Assembly (NCBI GenBank): GCA_902598425.1
Contig: CACKBK010000006.1
Location: 1-51,669 of the forward strand
Source of the DNA: an uncultured Pelagibacteraceae bacterium
GTDB taxonomy: Bacteria; Pseudomonadota; Alphaproteobacteria; Pelagibacterales; Pelagibacteraceae
Length of the DNA stretch: 51,669 nucleotides
Direction of reading: 5' to 3'
Within the stretch, counting starts at the first letter, position 1, and every line of letters starts with the position of its first letter. The translations under genes were made by a program, and so were the position numbers. Of this stretch, positions 8,023 to 17,451 are shown in pieces. The notes below the pieces were generated by a model, which was not told the origin of the DNA, made no database searches, and saw nothing but the letters and a program-made list of their open reading frames with translations.

Positions 8023-9159
8023 TTAATTTTTGATATAATCAGCTATAATATTTGCTGCATTTGAGGATGACAATCCATTATTTCTAATATCACTGATAGT
8101 TTTTTGACAAATATTCATTTGTTTTTTCATTAATTCTGGATTTTTTAAAAGGTAAACTACAGAATTAAAAATTTCTTTTGGATTGCATTCGTTTTGAATT
8201 AATTCAGGAATAACTTCTTCATTATTAATAATATTAATAATATTCGCATACTTTACCTTAACTAACATTTTAACAATTAAATAATTTAAAAAATTCATTT
8301 TATATATAATTATTGATGGTACCTTTGCCTGACAGATTTCAAGAGAAACAGTTCCAGACTTAGCTACTGCAAAAATAGATTTTGATAGTATATGCGATTT
8401 TATCTTTTCATTAGAGATAACGTCGATATTGTTGTAATTTATTTTTTTTATCTCATCTTTTATTAAATTTTTGTTTTGATCAGTTGCATGAAAAACAAAG
8501 TTATATTCTTTAGATTTTTTGTTCATTAACTTAATAAAATCTATCAATATTGGTAAAAGGATACCTGTTTCCGAAGATCTACTTCCAGCAAATAAAGATA
8601 TAATTTTTTTGTTATTATCAATTAAATTTGATAAATCTGTTTTTACATTGTCTGCAGTTTCCAATAATGGATGTCCTACAAAAGTATTTTTAATATTTTC
8701 TTTATCAAAATATTTTTTTTCAAAATTAAATAATAATAAAATATGATCTAAAAACTTTTTAAAATTCTTTACCCTTCCCTCTCTCCACACCCAGACTTGA
8801 GGAGCAACATAATGTATAGTTTTAATATTTGGATTAATACTTTTTACTTTTTCAGCAACTCTTAAAGTAAAATCAGGACTATCTACACTAAATAAAATAT
8901 CCGGATCAAATTTTATAATTTCTTCTACAGTATAATTAATTTTTTTTTTAATCTTTAAAATGTTAAATAATACACTTGTAAAACCAATATAAGTAATTTC
9001 TTTAAGATCAAAAATAGATTTTATTCCTAATGAATTTAAGTGTGTTCCACCAACACACGAATATTTAATATTAGGATTATCTATTTTAAGTTTGGATATA
9101 ACTTTAGAAGCAAGTTTATCTCCTGAAGGTTCTCCAGTTAATATAAAAATCTTTTTCAT
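8023..9159 (-). CDS. lpxB: Lipid-A-disaccharide synthase
   Basis: This glycosyltransferase (GT19) joins UDP-diacylglucosamine and lipid X to form the lipid A disaccharide at the inner face of the cytoplasmic membrane. It has 378 residues, full length. Family motifs are clear: the N-terminal TGEPSGD (8-14), APQVWVWREGR near 120, the nucleotide-site FAGSRSSE near 190 and KSGTVSLEICQAKVP near 270. The ATG overlaps the end of lpxI by 4 bases, so translation is probably coupled. It is the last lipid A gene of the cluster; the lectin autotransporter follows after 5 bases. Confidence 0.96.
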   Translation of the reverse strand: MKKIFILTGEPSGDKLASKVISKLKIDNPNIKYSCVGGTHLNSLGIKSIFDLKEITYIGFTSVLFNILKIKKKINYTVEEIIKFDPDILFSVDSPDFTLRVAEKVKSINPNIKTIHYVAPQVWVWREGRVKNFKKFLDHILLLFNFEKKYFDKENIKNTFVGHPLLETADNVKTDLSNLIDNNKKIISLFAGSRSSETGILLPILIDFIKLMNKKSKEYNFVFHATDQNKNLIKDEIKKINYNNIDVISNEKIKSHILSKSIFAVAKSGTVSLEICQAKVPSIIIYKMNFLNYLIVKMLVKVKYANIINIINNEEVIPELIQNECNPKEIFNSVVYLLKNPELMKKQMNICQKTISDIRNNGLSSSNAANIIADYIKN

Positions 9160-9950
9160 TTAACAGATATGAACATCCTATTTTTATCAACAAATTTGAT
9201 ACATTTGTTTTTATCTAAAAAGACATGGTGTTTATTTTTAATTACAATACCTTTCAATCCAGCAGCTTTACTTTGCTTAATCGTTTTCAACCCAATTGTT
9301 GGAAGATCTACTCTTAAGTCTTGTTTCTTTTTTGGAAACTTAACTAAAACACCATCATTTCTAAACTTTTTACTTCTACTTTTTTCAAGCATTTTTTTTG
9401 TCCCACCTTTTCCTTCTATAGAAATTATCTTTTTATTTCTAACCACAACTCCTTGGCTAAAGTTATATTCTCTTAAATTATTTAGTGTTTGAATTGCTTT
9501 AATAATATCTAATTGGTCTTTTTTATTCGGTTTGATCTTGGAATATGTACCTTTTTTTAAAGATAGTTCAGGATTAAATTTTAATGAATTTTCGGTTTTA
9601 ATTTTATTTTGCGCTAATATTTTAATAATTTCTTTAAGTATAGCTGCGTCTCCAAGCTTGGATGCTTTGATTATTCTTGAGATATAATAAACTCCTTTAA
9701 AATCTAATTTTAATTTAGAAAAGTTTGGTTTATTTACTTTTCCAGCAAACAAGACTCTTTTGCAGTTATTTTCTTTAAGAATATTTAAAATTTTACCAAA
9801 TTGGCCTATGGATACCGAGTGAGATTTGTTATCTTTATTAAATTTTTTTGATTTTGATAAATCTATTATCAAATATCTTATTTTTCTTTTTTTAATAGTT
9901 TTAAGAATTTCGTTTGGAAAATCAGTGTCACCAAAAATTAGTCCTATCAT
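9156..9950 (-). CDS. lpxI: UDP-2,3-diacylglucosamine pyrophosphatase LpxI
   Basis: Hydrolyses UDP-2,3-diacylglucosamine to lipid X. LpxI (formerly DUF1009) is the alphaproteobacterial replacement for LpxH. It has 264 residues, the family length. The N-terminal half carries an FAGKVNKP motif and the C-terminal catalytic half contains EGKGGTKKML and KKKQDLRVDLPTIGLKT, in which the RxDLPTIG aspartate matches the metal-site residue of the family. Its position between lpxA and lpxB is the usual one in Alphaproteobacteria and supports the call. The start is 1 base after the lpxA stop and the end overlaps lpxB by 4 bases. Confidence 0.93.
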   Translation of the reverse strand: MIGLIFGDTDFPNEILKTIKKRKIRYLIIDLSKSKKFNKDNKSHSVSIGQFGKILNILKENNCKRVLFAGKVNKPNFSKLKLDFKGVYYISRIIKASKLGDAAILKEIIKILAQNKIKTENSLKFNPELSLKKGTYSKIKPNKKDQLDIIKAIQTLNNLREYNFSQGVVVRNKKIISIEGKGGTKKMLEKSRSKKFRNDGVLVKFPKKKQDLRVDLPTIGLKTIKQSKAAGLKGIVIKNKHHVFLDKNKCIKFVDKNRMFISVK

Positions 9951-9951
9951 C

Positions 9952-10728
9952 TTACGAAAATGGTGTGCAAATAGATCTTTTTTTATCTTTTGTTATAAAA
10001 TCAATAACATTTTTAACTAATGGATTTTCTTTGAATGAGCCATTTAATTTACTTATATTTTCATTAAGATTCTTTGTGGCAAAAATCTCCTTATAAGCTT
10101 CGGACAAACCTAAGATATCCTTATTTTCAAACTTAGCCCGTCTTAGACCTATTAAGTTCAATCCTTGCAATGAATTTCTATTTCCAGTTGACAGTCCATA
10201 AGGAATTACGTCATGAAGTACACCTGTCATTCCTCCAATCATTGCCATTTTTCCAATTCTTGTAAATTGTTGAACTGCAGAATTACCACCTATAACGACA
10301 TTATCTTCAATAATCGCATGTCCTCCTAACGGCACATTGTTAGCAATTATTACATTATTTCCTACCTTACAATCATGGGCAATATGAGATGAGATCATAA
10401 ATAAACAATTGTTTCCAATAACTGTTTTGCCACCACCACCAACTGTACCTGGATTTATAGTTACATATTCTCTAATTTTATTATTATCTCCAATCACTAA
10501 ATTTGTTGGCTCGCCATTATATTTTAAATCTTGTGGATCGTTGATTGATACAAAAGGGTATATTTTATTACTTTTACCAATTTTGGTATTTCCAGAAATG
10601 CTAACATGAGAGTGTATTATAGTACTCTCTCCAATTTCTACATTTGGACCAATTACACAATAAGGTCCTACCTGAATGTTTTTGCCCAATTTAGCTTTTG
10701 TATCTATGATTGCAGTTTTATCTATCAT
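9952..10728 (-). CDS. lpxA: UDP-N-acetylglucosamine acyltransferase
   Basis: Adds the first hydroxyacyl chain from ACP to UDP-GlcNAc, the first step of lipid A synthesis, in the cytoplasm. It has 258 residues and a left-handed parallel beta-helix built from hexapeptide repeats (for example IGKSNK, IGNNCL, IGGNSA). The catalytic histidine is the second His of HIAHDC (His118). A C-terminal helical segment follows from about residue 190. The ATG overlaps the end of lpxD by 4 bases, so the two acyltransferases of the pathway are translationally coupled. Confidence 0.96.
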   Translation of the reverse strand: MIDKTAIIDTKAKLGKNIQVGPYCVIGPNVEIGESTIIHSHVSISGNTKIGKSNKIYPFVSINDPQDLKYNGEPTNLVIGDNNKIREYVTINPGTVGGGGKTVIGNNCLFMISSHIAHDCKVGNNVIIANNVPLGGHAIIEDNVVIGGNSAVQQFTRIGKMAMIGGMTGVLHDVIPYGLSTGNRNSLQGLNLIGLRRAKFENKDILGLSEAYKEIFATKNLNENISKLNGSFKENPLVKNVIDFITKDKKRSICTPFS

Positions 10729-11726
10729 CTGTTGTTTTTTATAAATTCTCTTAAATTTTTTGCAGGGTAACCCATAACTTTTGTATTATCAGATATATCA
10801 TTAATAACACCACTGCCTCCACCGATATGAACATTGTTTCCTATCTTTAAATGACCTGATATTCCAGCCTGTCCACCAATCATTACATTATTTCCTAAAA
10901 AGGAACTGCCAGCAAAACCAACTTGACCTGCGATTATACAATTATCGCCAATTTTATTGTTGTGTGCAATGTGCACTTGATTGTCCAAGTATGTATTTTT
11001 ACCAATTACAGTATTTGATAAAGAACCTCTGTCAATTGTAGAACCACAACCTATTTCACAGTTATCATTTATTATAACTATACCAATATGTGGATATCTT
11101 ATATTGCGCTTTTGGTTGGGAAAAAAACCAAAACCTTTTTTTCCAATAACACATCCATCTAAAATACTTACATTATCCTTAACAATTGTATTCCTAATAA
11201 TGACGTTTGAACCAATAGAACAATTGGAACCAATAAACACATTTTTTTCGATAATTGTATTATGACCGATTAGACAATTTTTTCCAATTTTTACATTTTT
11301 ACCAATTAAAATATTTCTACCGTGTTTAACTTTTTTTTTAAAAGGTGTTTTTGAAATATCTTTGACAGTTTCATCAAAATCATCAACAATTGACTTAGGA
11401 TAGAATTCCGCTGTAATTTTTGCCATCGTTAATAGAACATTTTTTACAATAATTTTTTTGCATGCATTAGGAAGAAATTGAGAAAGACTTTCGGTTGTAA
11501 CACAATAGGAAGCTTTTGTTTTAGATGCAAGAGAAGCATAATTTTTAGAATGAAAAAAAGTCAAATCTTTTTTGCTGGCTGATGGAAGATCAGTAACATT
11601 GTAGATTTTATCCCTTTTTAAACTTTCTTTATTTTTAATATCAATTTTACTTAATAATTTTTCTATACTATGCGGTCCGACATTTTTAAAAAATGGATTT
11701 AACATAATAGAATATCTATCAAACAT
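10725..11726 (-). CDS. lpxD: UDP-3-O-acylglucosamine N-acyltransferase
   Basis: Adds the N-linked hydroxyacyl chain to UDP-3-O-acylglucosamine, the third step of lipid A synthesis. It has 333 residues. The N-terminal uridine-binding domain (about 1-130) has the expected DLTFFHSKNY element. It is followed by a long hexapeptide-repeat beta-helix (about 135-315). The catalytic His is in HIAHN (His255). Unlike the common order lpxD-fabZ-lpxA, here fabZ comes first and lpxD directly precedes lpxA. The 32-base gap after fabZ is one of the larger ones inside this array. Confidence 0.95.
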   Translation of the reverse strand: MFDRYSIMLNPFFKNVGPHSIEKLLSKIDIKNKESLKRDKIYNVTDLPSASKKDLTFFHSKNYASLASKTKASYCVTTESLSQFLPNACKKIIVKNVLLTMAKITAEFYPKSIVDDFDETVKDISKTPFKKKVKHGRNILIGKNVKIGKNCLIGHNTIIEKNVFIGSNCSIGSNVIIRNTIVKDNVSILDGCVIGKKGFGFFPNQKRNIRYPHIGIVIINDNCEIGCGSTIDRGSLSNTVIGKNTYLDNQVHIAHNNKIGDNCIIAGQVGFAGSSFLGNNVMIGGQAGISGHLKIGNNVHIGGGSGVINDISDNTKVMGYPAKNLREFIKNNR

Positions 11727-11758
11727 TAGATATTCTTTTAATCAACAAATATTACTGA

Positions 11759-12208
11759 TTATTTTCTATCTACAATAGTGGCTGACCATTGCGCATCTGC
11801 CATTTTTTTTGTATCTACAAAAGCTTCTCCCTTATATTTCCAAACTCGACCGTGGGATCTAATTGCCTCAATGTTTAACTCTAGCTTGCAATCAGGTATT
11901 ACTGGATTTCTAAACCTGGCTTTTTCAACACTCATCAAAAAAACTAATTTATTTTCATATGTAGATTTGTCTATGCCGTGTGCTGTTAAAGCAGCAGCAG
12001 CTTGTCCAAATGCCTCGACAATAAGTACACCTGGCATTACAGGTTGACCAGGAAAATGACCTTGAACAAAAAAACTATTTTTTTTAACATTTACAACAGC
12101 TGTTGCAGAATGAAGTTTTACTATATTATTCAATTCATCAATGAGAAGCATAGGTTCTCTATGTGGCAGTAATTTAATTATATCTTCTTTTGTAAGTATA
12201 TTTGACAC
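11759..12208 (-). CDS. fabZ: 3-hydroxyacyl-ACP dehydratase FabZ
   Basis: This hot-dog-fold dehydratase of fatty acid elongation removes water from 3-hydroxyacyl-ACP and so competes with LpxA and LpxD for the same substrate. It has 149 residues, typical length. It shows LLPHREPMLLID at the N-terminus and the active-site helix GHFPGQPVMPGVLIVEAFGQ with His51 and Glu65. It abuts ompH with no intervening base, consistent with a single transcript. Its placement ahead of lpxD instead of between lpxD and lpxA is unusual. Confidence 0.96.
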   Translation of the reverse strand: MSNILTKEDIIKLLPHREPMLLIDELNNIVKLHSATAVVNVKKNSFFVQGHFPGQPVMPGVLIVEAFGQAAAALTAHGIDKSTYENKLVFLMSVEKARFRNPVIPDCKLELNIEAIRSHGRVWKYKGEAFVDTKKMADAQWSATIVDRK

Positions 12209-12742
12209 TTAATTAATTTTAAGTTTATTTATTTTTTTATCGACAATTTTTAAAATGTCATCTGTGATATCAAGATCTGTTTTTCCCATTATTATATTCT
12301 TTTTTTGTATTATCATATCAATATTATTTTCTTTTGCATATTCGGCTAATATAGGTTTAATTTTTTCTGAAAAGTCAGCACTTGCGTTAAGACGTGACTT
12401 AGTAGACAAATCAATTGCTTCTTGACGTAAGGTTCTATAATTATTAATTTCTTTTGAGAGAGAGTCTAGTTTTTTATCAAACTCCTCCGCGCTGATAACG
12501 TTTTTTTTTGAAATTAATTCCTCCTCTTTAGATTTAAGATCTTTCTCAATTTTCTGAAATTTGCTCACATCTTTTTTTTTTTGATCATTAATCTTGGAAA
12601 TAGCTTCTTTTCCTGCTTTTGAGATCTGCATTATTTTATCCATATTAATGTAAACAATTTTATTCGCAAAGACTGAATTTGAGTTTACACAAAAATATAA
12701 AATTAATACAAAAGATAATAAAACTTTTAACTTTTTCATCAA
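12209..12742 (-). CDS. OmpH/Skp-family periplasmic chaperone
   Basis: This periplasmic holdase carries unfolded outer-membrane proteins to the Bam complex. It has 177 residues. A signal peptide covers about 1-26 (cleavage after VFA). The rest is lysine-rich and helical, with a coiled-coil central arm (about 45-115: heptad-like KKKDVSKFQKIEKDLKSKEE) and a short beta-type start (KIVYINMDKIM), as in Skp. It directly abuts bamA upstream and fabZ downstream, which is the standard place of ompH/skp. Sequence conservation in this family is low, so the call rests on architecture and context together. Confidence 0.88.
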   Translation of the reverse strand: MMKKLKVLLSFVLILYFCVNSNSVFANKIVYINMDKIMQISKAGKEAISKINDQKKKDVSKFQKIEKDLKSKEEELISKKNVISAEEFDKKLDSLSKEINNYRTLRQEAIDLSTKSRLNASADFSEKIKPILAEYAKENNIDMIIQKKNIIMGKTDLDITDDILKIVDKKINKLKIN

Positions 12743-14977
12743 TTAAAAAGTAGTTCCAATGTTGAACCTAAAAGACTCTGTTTTATCAGTATCAGCTTTT
12801 GTTAAAGGCTGTGCCACAGAAAAATTTAATGGTCCTATAACCGTATACCAATCAACACCAAAACCAACAGAGGATCTTAATTTTGAACTATCAAGTGAAC
12901 TGTCGTAGTCTACACCAAATACATTAGCTGCATCTAAAAAAACCTGAAAATCCAAATTCTCAAGATTTGCACCGAATTCTGGTAAAGTTGTTGCTGCGTT
13001 AATTGCAGTAGTATAATTTCCTCCAATAAAATCACCCGCATCTTTTGGACCAATTTTTCCTGGTTCAAAACCTCTCAAACGTTTTCCAGCAATATATAAT
13101 CTTTTTGAAATCCTGACATCCTCATCTGTCAATGAATTAATAGCTCTTGCTTGAATAGACAATTTTGTAACAACCTCTTTAATTTTATTAAAAGTTGTAT
13201 ACTCATAACTATTATAAAATGAATAATCCTCTGAAATAAATGGAACTCTTTGATTAAACCTACTTAAGTAACCATCTGTAGTTTGATATCTTCTATCCCT
13301 TTTATCCAAAACTAGTCCATAGGAAAAATCTGCATCCAAATAGTCGCCTTCTTGTTTTTTTAATTTATCTGAGGCACTTTGATTAGTATCTAATTTTTCG
13401 TGAAACATTGCTATTTTTGGACTAAAATAAAGATCGTCATATTGCTCCCAATTAGATCCAAAAGAAAATCCGGTTTGAGATGTTTTATATCCATAGTCGC
13501 CCATTCTATCAGTGACACTGCTTTCAATTGAAGCAATCAAAGCTCTATCTGAATAATTCCAATTAGGATTTACAACTGAAAATTTTCCTCTTATTGTTTC
13601 CTCATCTATTCTTAAATTACTATCTAATGATATATTTTTCCCTAAAAAATTATTTTCTTTAATCCCAAAGCCAAATGTACCTCCGGATGTTCCTGTTCCT
13701 GCAGAGGCACTAATTTCACCAGTTGGCTTTTCCTCAATTGTAATATTTAAAATTTTCTTTTTATCATTATCACTTGTTGGAGTCACATTATAATCAACTT
13801 TTCCAAAAATGTTTAAAGCCTTAAGATTATTTATAGACTTCATTAACAATATTTTATTGAAAGGATCGCCCTCATCTACCTCCAAATTATCCCTAATTAC
13901 TTTTTCTTCAGTTATATTATTTCCAAAAACGTTAACCTTAGCTAAGTATTCTTTTTCAAACTCTTTTATTACAAACTCTAGGTTGATTTTATTTGGGTCA
14001 ACAATATTTTCTTTAAAAGATGCATCTATAAATTCGTAGTCATTTCTTAAAGTCAAATATTCAACTTCTTTTGCGATTTTACTTAATCTATTCAACGAAT
14101 ATAACTTTCCTTCAAGTTTTGAGAGTAATTTTTTTATTTTTGAAAAATCTTTTTCATTATAATCAAGAGGTAATTTAAGTTTTGTAGAGTTAATAATAAA
14201 TTTTGGACCAGCATTAATATTATAGGTCAATTTGAAACCATTATCTTCAGTAAATTCAACAAAGCTTCCTTTAATCTCTACTTGATAGTGACCTCTATCT
14301 AGATAATATTTTTTAAGCAATCTTTCATCAAGCTTAATAAGATCAGAATTAATGAATTTTTTCTTTGTTAAAAATTTCCAGAATCTTTTTTCTTCACTTG
14401 CAATTATATTTCTAAGAACCCTTTCTTTATAATACTTATCACCAATAAACTCTATCTTTTCAATAAAAGCTTTTTCACCAAGATTAAGTCTAAATATAAG
14501 ATCAACAGTGTTATTATTATTTTCTATAATTTTTGTTTTGACATCTGAAAAATAATACCCAGAAGATTTCAAAAGTTTTTTTATTAGCAATACATCATTT
14601 TTAATATTATTTTCAACAAATGGATTTTTGTCTTTTGAGGATATCCTTGATTTAAGATCCTCAACTAATTCTTGTCTTTTAATACCTTCAACAGAAATGT
14701 TTTGAATTATTTTGTTTTCTTTAACATCTATAATTAGAATTCCGTCATCAATTTCTATAGATACATCAGAAAAAAAATTTGTATCATAAATATCTTTTAG
14801 TATTCTATTTAAATCATTTTGATCATAACTTTCACCGATTTGAATGTTTGAAAAAATTTGTATTGTATCTTTTGAAATCCTATCATTATTAATTACTCTT
14901 ATTTCTCTTATTTCCTCAGCTTGTACTGCAAATACAATAAAAAAATATAATAATATTGATGATATTAATTTAAACAT
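12743..14977 (-). CDS. bamA: Outer membrane protein assembly factor BamA
   Basis: This Omp85-family protein is the central insertase for outer-membrane beta-barrel proteins. It has 744 residues. A signal peptide spans about 1-20 (VQA). POTRA domains fill roughly 21-345 (the first begins IREIRVINNDRIS). A 16-stranded barrel runs from about 370 to the C-terminal Phe. The conserved loop-6 motif is present as LRGFEPGKIGP. The ATG overlaps the end of dxr by 8 bases; rseP, which commonly lies between dxr and bamA, is absent. BamA would assemble the autotransporter encoded further down this array. Confidence 0.96.
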   Translation of the reverse strand: MFKLISSILLYFFIVFAVQAEEIREIRVINNDRISKDTIQIFSNIQIGESYDQNDLNRILKDIYDTNFFSDVSIEIDDGILIIDVKENKIIQNISVEGIKRQELVEDLKSRISSKDKNPFVENNIKNDVLLIKKLLKSSGYYFSDVKTKIIENNNNTVDLIFRLNLGEKAFIEKIEFIGDKYYKERVLRNIIASEEKRFWKFLTKKKFINSDLIKLDERLLKKYYLDRGHYQVEIKGSFVEFTEDNGFKLTYNINAGPKFIINSTKLKLPLDYNEKDFSKIKKLLSKLEGKLYSLNRLSKIAKEVEYLTLRNDYEFIDASFKENIVDPNKINLEFVIKEFEKEYLAKVNVFGNNITEEKVIRDNLEVDEGDPFNKILLMKSINNLKALNIFGKVDYNVTPTSDNDKKKILNITIEEKPTGEISASAGTGTSGGTFGFGIKENNFLGKNISLDSNLRIDEETIRGKFSVVNPNWNYSDRALIASIESSVTDRMGDYGYKTSQTGFSFGSNWEQYDDLYFSPKIAMFHEKLDTNQSASDKLKKQEGDYLDADFSYGLVLDKRDRRYQTTDGYLSRFNQRVPFISEDYSFYNSYEYTTFNKIKEVVTKLSIQARAINSLTDEDVRISKRLYIAGKRLRGFEPGKIGPKDAGDFIGGNYTTAINAATTLPEFGANLENLDFQVFLDAANVFGVDYDSSLDSSKLRSSVGFGVDWYTVIGPLNFSVAQPLTKADTDKTESFRFNIGTTF

Positions 14978-16145
14978 TTCGGTTGGATCTTACACATAAA
15001 GAGTGTGTTTTCAATCTCACATATTTATTAAGTTTAGATATTTCATCAAAGTTTTTAGGCTTTCTTTGCCTCATTTTTTTAAATTCTTTTAAATTCATAA
15101 TCATAATGAGTTTTTTAGTAATATCTAAAAATCTTATTTTATTTTGTAAAAAAAGACTTACTAACTCATCATTTGCACTAACTAGAACAGTTTCATAAAG
15201 TGAATTATTAACATTTTTAAATAGCTTTAATATTTTAATAGATTGAAACTGATTCATTTTAACTGTTTCAAATTTTAAATTATTTAACTTTGAAATATCT
15301 AATGAATTAGATTTAAGTATTTTTTTTTCATTTTGGTAAATTGAATTGAATATAGGTACTTTCATATCCGTATCATGAATTAAAAGTTTTGTTATACCAT
15401 TTTGAAATTTTACAATAGCATGCACATAAGAGTCCGGGTGTATTAAAATTTTAAGATTTCTTAAATCAATATCAAAAATATTTTTTGCTTCAATTAATTC
15501 AAATACTTTATTGATCATTGTAGCTGAGTCTATTGAAATTTTTTTTCCCATATTCCATTTTGGGTGTTTAATAGCTTGATTTGGTTTTATATTTTTCATT
15601 TGTTTAATATTTTTTTTAAAAAAAGGTCCGCCAGAAGCAGTTATATAAATTTTCTCAATTTTTGAATTTGTGCCTTTTAATAAAGACCAAATAGAAAAAT
15701 GCTCTGAATCTATTGGTATAAAATTTGTTTGATATTTAACTATTTTTTTTTTTATCAAATTCCATCCACATATTAGAGATTCCTTATTCGCTATTGCTAT
15801 TGTTTTTGAAAAGGGTATTATTTCTAGCGTAGGCTCAAGACCATCGAAACCGCTTATTGCACTAATTGTATAATCAATTTTTTTTTTTAATTTAGAAATA
15901 TCTTTGTAAGTATTAAAAACTTTACAATTATTCTTATTTTTTCTAGCAAATTTTTTGTAGCTGTCGCTATCATTTATTATAATAAATTTTGGCTTAAATT
16001 TTTTACATTGTTTATTAATTTCTTTAATATTTTTGTTTGTAGATAAAAGTAAAATTTCAAAATCTTTAATATTTTTTGAAATAATTGAAAGAGTAGATTT
16101 TCCAATTGAGCCTGTTGATCCAAGAATAGCAATCTTTTTTTTCAT
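14970..16145 (-). CDS. dxr: 1-deoxy-D-xylulose 5-phosphate reductoisomerase
   Basis: Makes 2-C-methylerythritol 4-phosphate, the committed step of the MEP isoprenoid pathway; the isoprenoid product feeds UppS encoded nearby. It has 391 residues, full length. The NADPH-binding GSTGSIGKST is at 9-18, the substrate/metal region contains IPIDSEHFSIW and ASGGPFF, and the downstream motif NKVFELIEAKNIF is clear. The start overlaps the cdsA stop by 4 bases and the end overlaps bamA by 8, showing tight coupling. Lysine and asparagine content is high, matching the A+T-rich background. Confidence 0.95.
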   Translation of the reverse strand: MKKKIAILGSTGSIGKSTLSIISKNIKDFEILLLSTNKNIKEINKQCKKFKPKFIIINDSDSYKKFARKNKNNCKVFNTYKDISKLKKKIDYTISAISGFDGLEPTLEIIPFSKTIAIANKESLICGWNLIKKKIVKYQTNFIPIDSEHFSIWSLLKGTNSKIEKIYITASGGPFFKKNIKQMKNIKPNQAIKHPKWNMGKKISIDSATMINKVFELIEAKNIFDIDLRNLKILIHPDSYVHAIVKFQNGITKLLIHDTDMKVPIFNSIYQNEKKILKSNSLDISKLNNLKFETVKMNQFQSIKILKLFKNVNNSLYETVLVSANDELVSLFLQNKIRFLDITKKLIMIMNLKEFKKMRQRKPKNFDEISKLNKYVRLKTHSLCVRSNRNV

Positions 16146-16777
16146 ATAAAATTGAAAATTATAAAAAATGTTGGAAAAACAAAAATCATACCATCAATCC
16201 TATCAAGTAAACCTCCATGACCTGGTAAAATTTTTCCTGTATCTTTTATTTTCGCCTTTCTTTTGAAATAAGAAATTATTAAATCCCCTATTTGGCTTAT
16301 TAAGGAGATGAATAAAATTATTATTAAAAAATATAATCCACTGTCAGGAATTTCATTTGTATATTCATACTGGTAAACAACTAAACCTGCTATAAAAGGA
16401 AGTAAAAAACCACCAAAAACTCCGGCATAAGTTTTTTTTGGACTAATCTTGGTTAATTTAGGTCCTTTAAAAATTTTACCAAATATATAGCCACCTATAT
16501 CTGTTAAAATACAGATTAATACAGCGAACAAAAAATCTTGATAATTTTCGTTAACTCTAAATTCGAACGCTGTATAAAATGAAAATAATAGAAAAATTAT
16601 TCCTAAAAACTTTAATAAATTATTTTTTTTAGTCATCTTAATCCACTCATAGGTTGTAGCTAAAAACAAAGTACCTAAAAAAAATATAAAAAAAATTGAA
16701 CCTTTAATAATAAAAAATATAGATATAGGTATCAGTATTAAGGAAGTTATTAATCTTTTTTTAAATTCATTTATCAT
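16142..16777 (-). CDS. cdsA: Phosphatidate cytidylyltransferase
   Basis: This integral membrane enzyme makes CDP-diacylglycerol from CTP and phosphatidic acid, the branch point of phospholipid synthesis. It has 211 residues, clearly shorter than the ~270-285 of E. coli-type CdsA, apparently by losing N-terminal membrane segments. The C-terminal signature is complete: KISPKKTYAGVFGG, SQIGDLIISYFKR and KIKDTGKILPGHGGLLDRID. At least five hydrophobic segments are visible. It shares one base with uppS upstream and overlaps dxr by 4 bases downstream. Confidence 0.94.
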   Translation of the reverse strand: MINEFKKRLITSLILIPISIFFIIKGSIFFIFFLGTLFLATTYEWIKMTKKNNLLKFLGIIFLLFSFYTAFEFRVNENYQDFLFAVLICILTDIGGYIFGKIFKGPKLTKISPKKTYAGVFGGFLLPFIAGLVVYQYEYTNEIPDSGLYFLIIILFISLISQIGDLIISYFKRKAKIKDTGKILPGHGGLLDRIDGMIFVFPTFFIIFNFI

Positions 16778-17451
16778 TAAATCTTACCAAAATTTCTTTT
16801 AATATTTTTAAATTTTTTGATTATGCTATTATAATCTTTCTCATTAAAATCTGGCCATAATTTCTTTTCAAAAAAAATCTCAGAATAGGCTAATTGCCAC
16901 AAAAGAAAGTTACTTAACCTTTTGGTGTTTCCTGTTCTAATAAGTAAATCTGGATCTGGGATGTTCTTAGTCAGCAAATATCTGCAAAAATTTTTTTCGT
17001 TTATACTAATCTTTTTTTTTTGAAGAGACTTAAAGGCGTTTATTAATTCAAATTTCGAACCATAATTTAAAGCTAAATTAATCTGTAATCTTGTGTTTTT
17101 TGACGTTTTTTTTTCAGAAAAGGATAAGAGTTTATTCAATTTTTTTGTAAATTTTTTTACTCCTAATATTTTGAGTTTTATATTTTGTTTATTTAAATCA
17201 TCGATTTTATATATTAAAAAGTTTTCAAGTAAGGAAAATAAGTAATTTATCTCTTTTTTTGGTCTTTTCCAATTTTCTGTGGAAAAAGCATAAAGTGTCA
17301 AATATTTAATTTTATTTTTTATGGTCTCTTTTATTATTTTTTCGACTGTATTTAGTCCTGCTTTATGACCGGCATTTCTAGATTTTTTATACTTTAATCC
17401 CCATCTACCATTACCATCCATAATAATGGCTACATGATTTATTGGGTTCAT
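16777..17451 (-). CDS. uppS: Isoprenyl (undecaprenyl) diphosphate synthase
   Basis: This cis-prenyltransferase elongates farnesyl diphosphate to the undecaprenyl carrier used for peptidoglycan and polysaccharides. It has 224 residues. The catalytic region IIMDGNGRWG carries Asp12. FSTENWKRP (about 76-84) and the C-terminal RTGNTKRLSNFLLWQLAYSE are the family's conserved regions. The start overlaps frr by 4 bases. The order frr-uppS-cdsA-dxr is the standard one. Confidence 0.95.
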   Translation of the reverse strand: MNPINHVAIIMDGNGRWGLKYKKSRNAGHKAGLNTVEKIIKETIKNKIKYLTLYAFSTENWKRPKKEINYLFSLLENFLIYKIDDLNKQNIKLKILGVKKFTKKLNKLLSFSEKKTSKNTRLQINLALNYGSKFELINAFKSLQKKKISINEKNFCRYLLTKNIPDPDLLIRTGNTKRLSNFLLWQLAYSEIFFEKKLWPDFNEKDYNSIIKKFKNIKRNFGKI

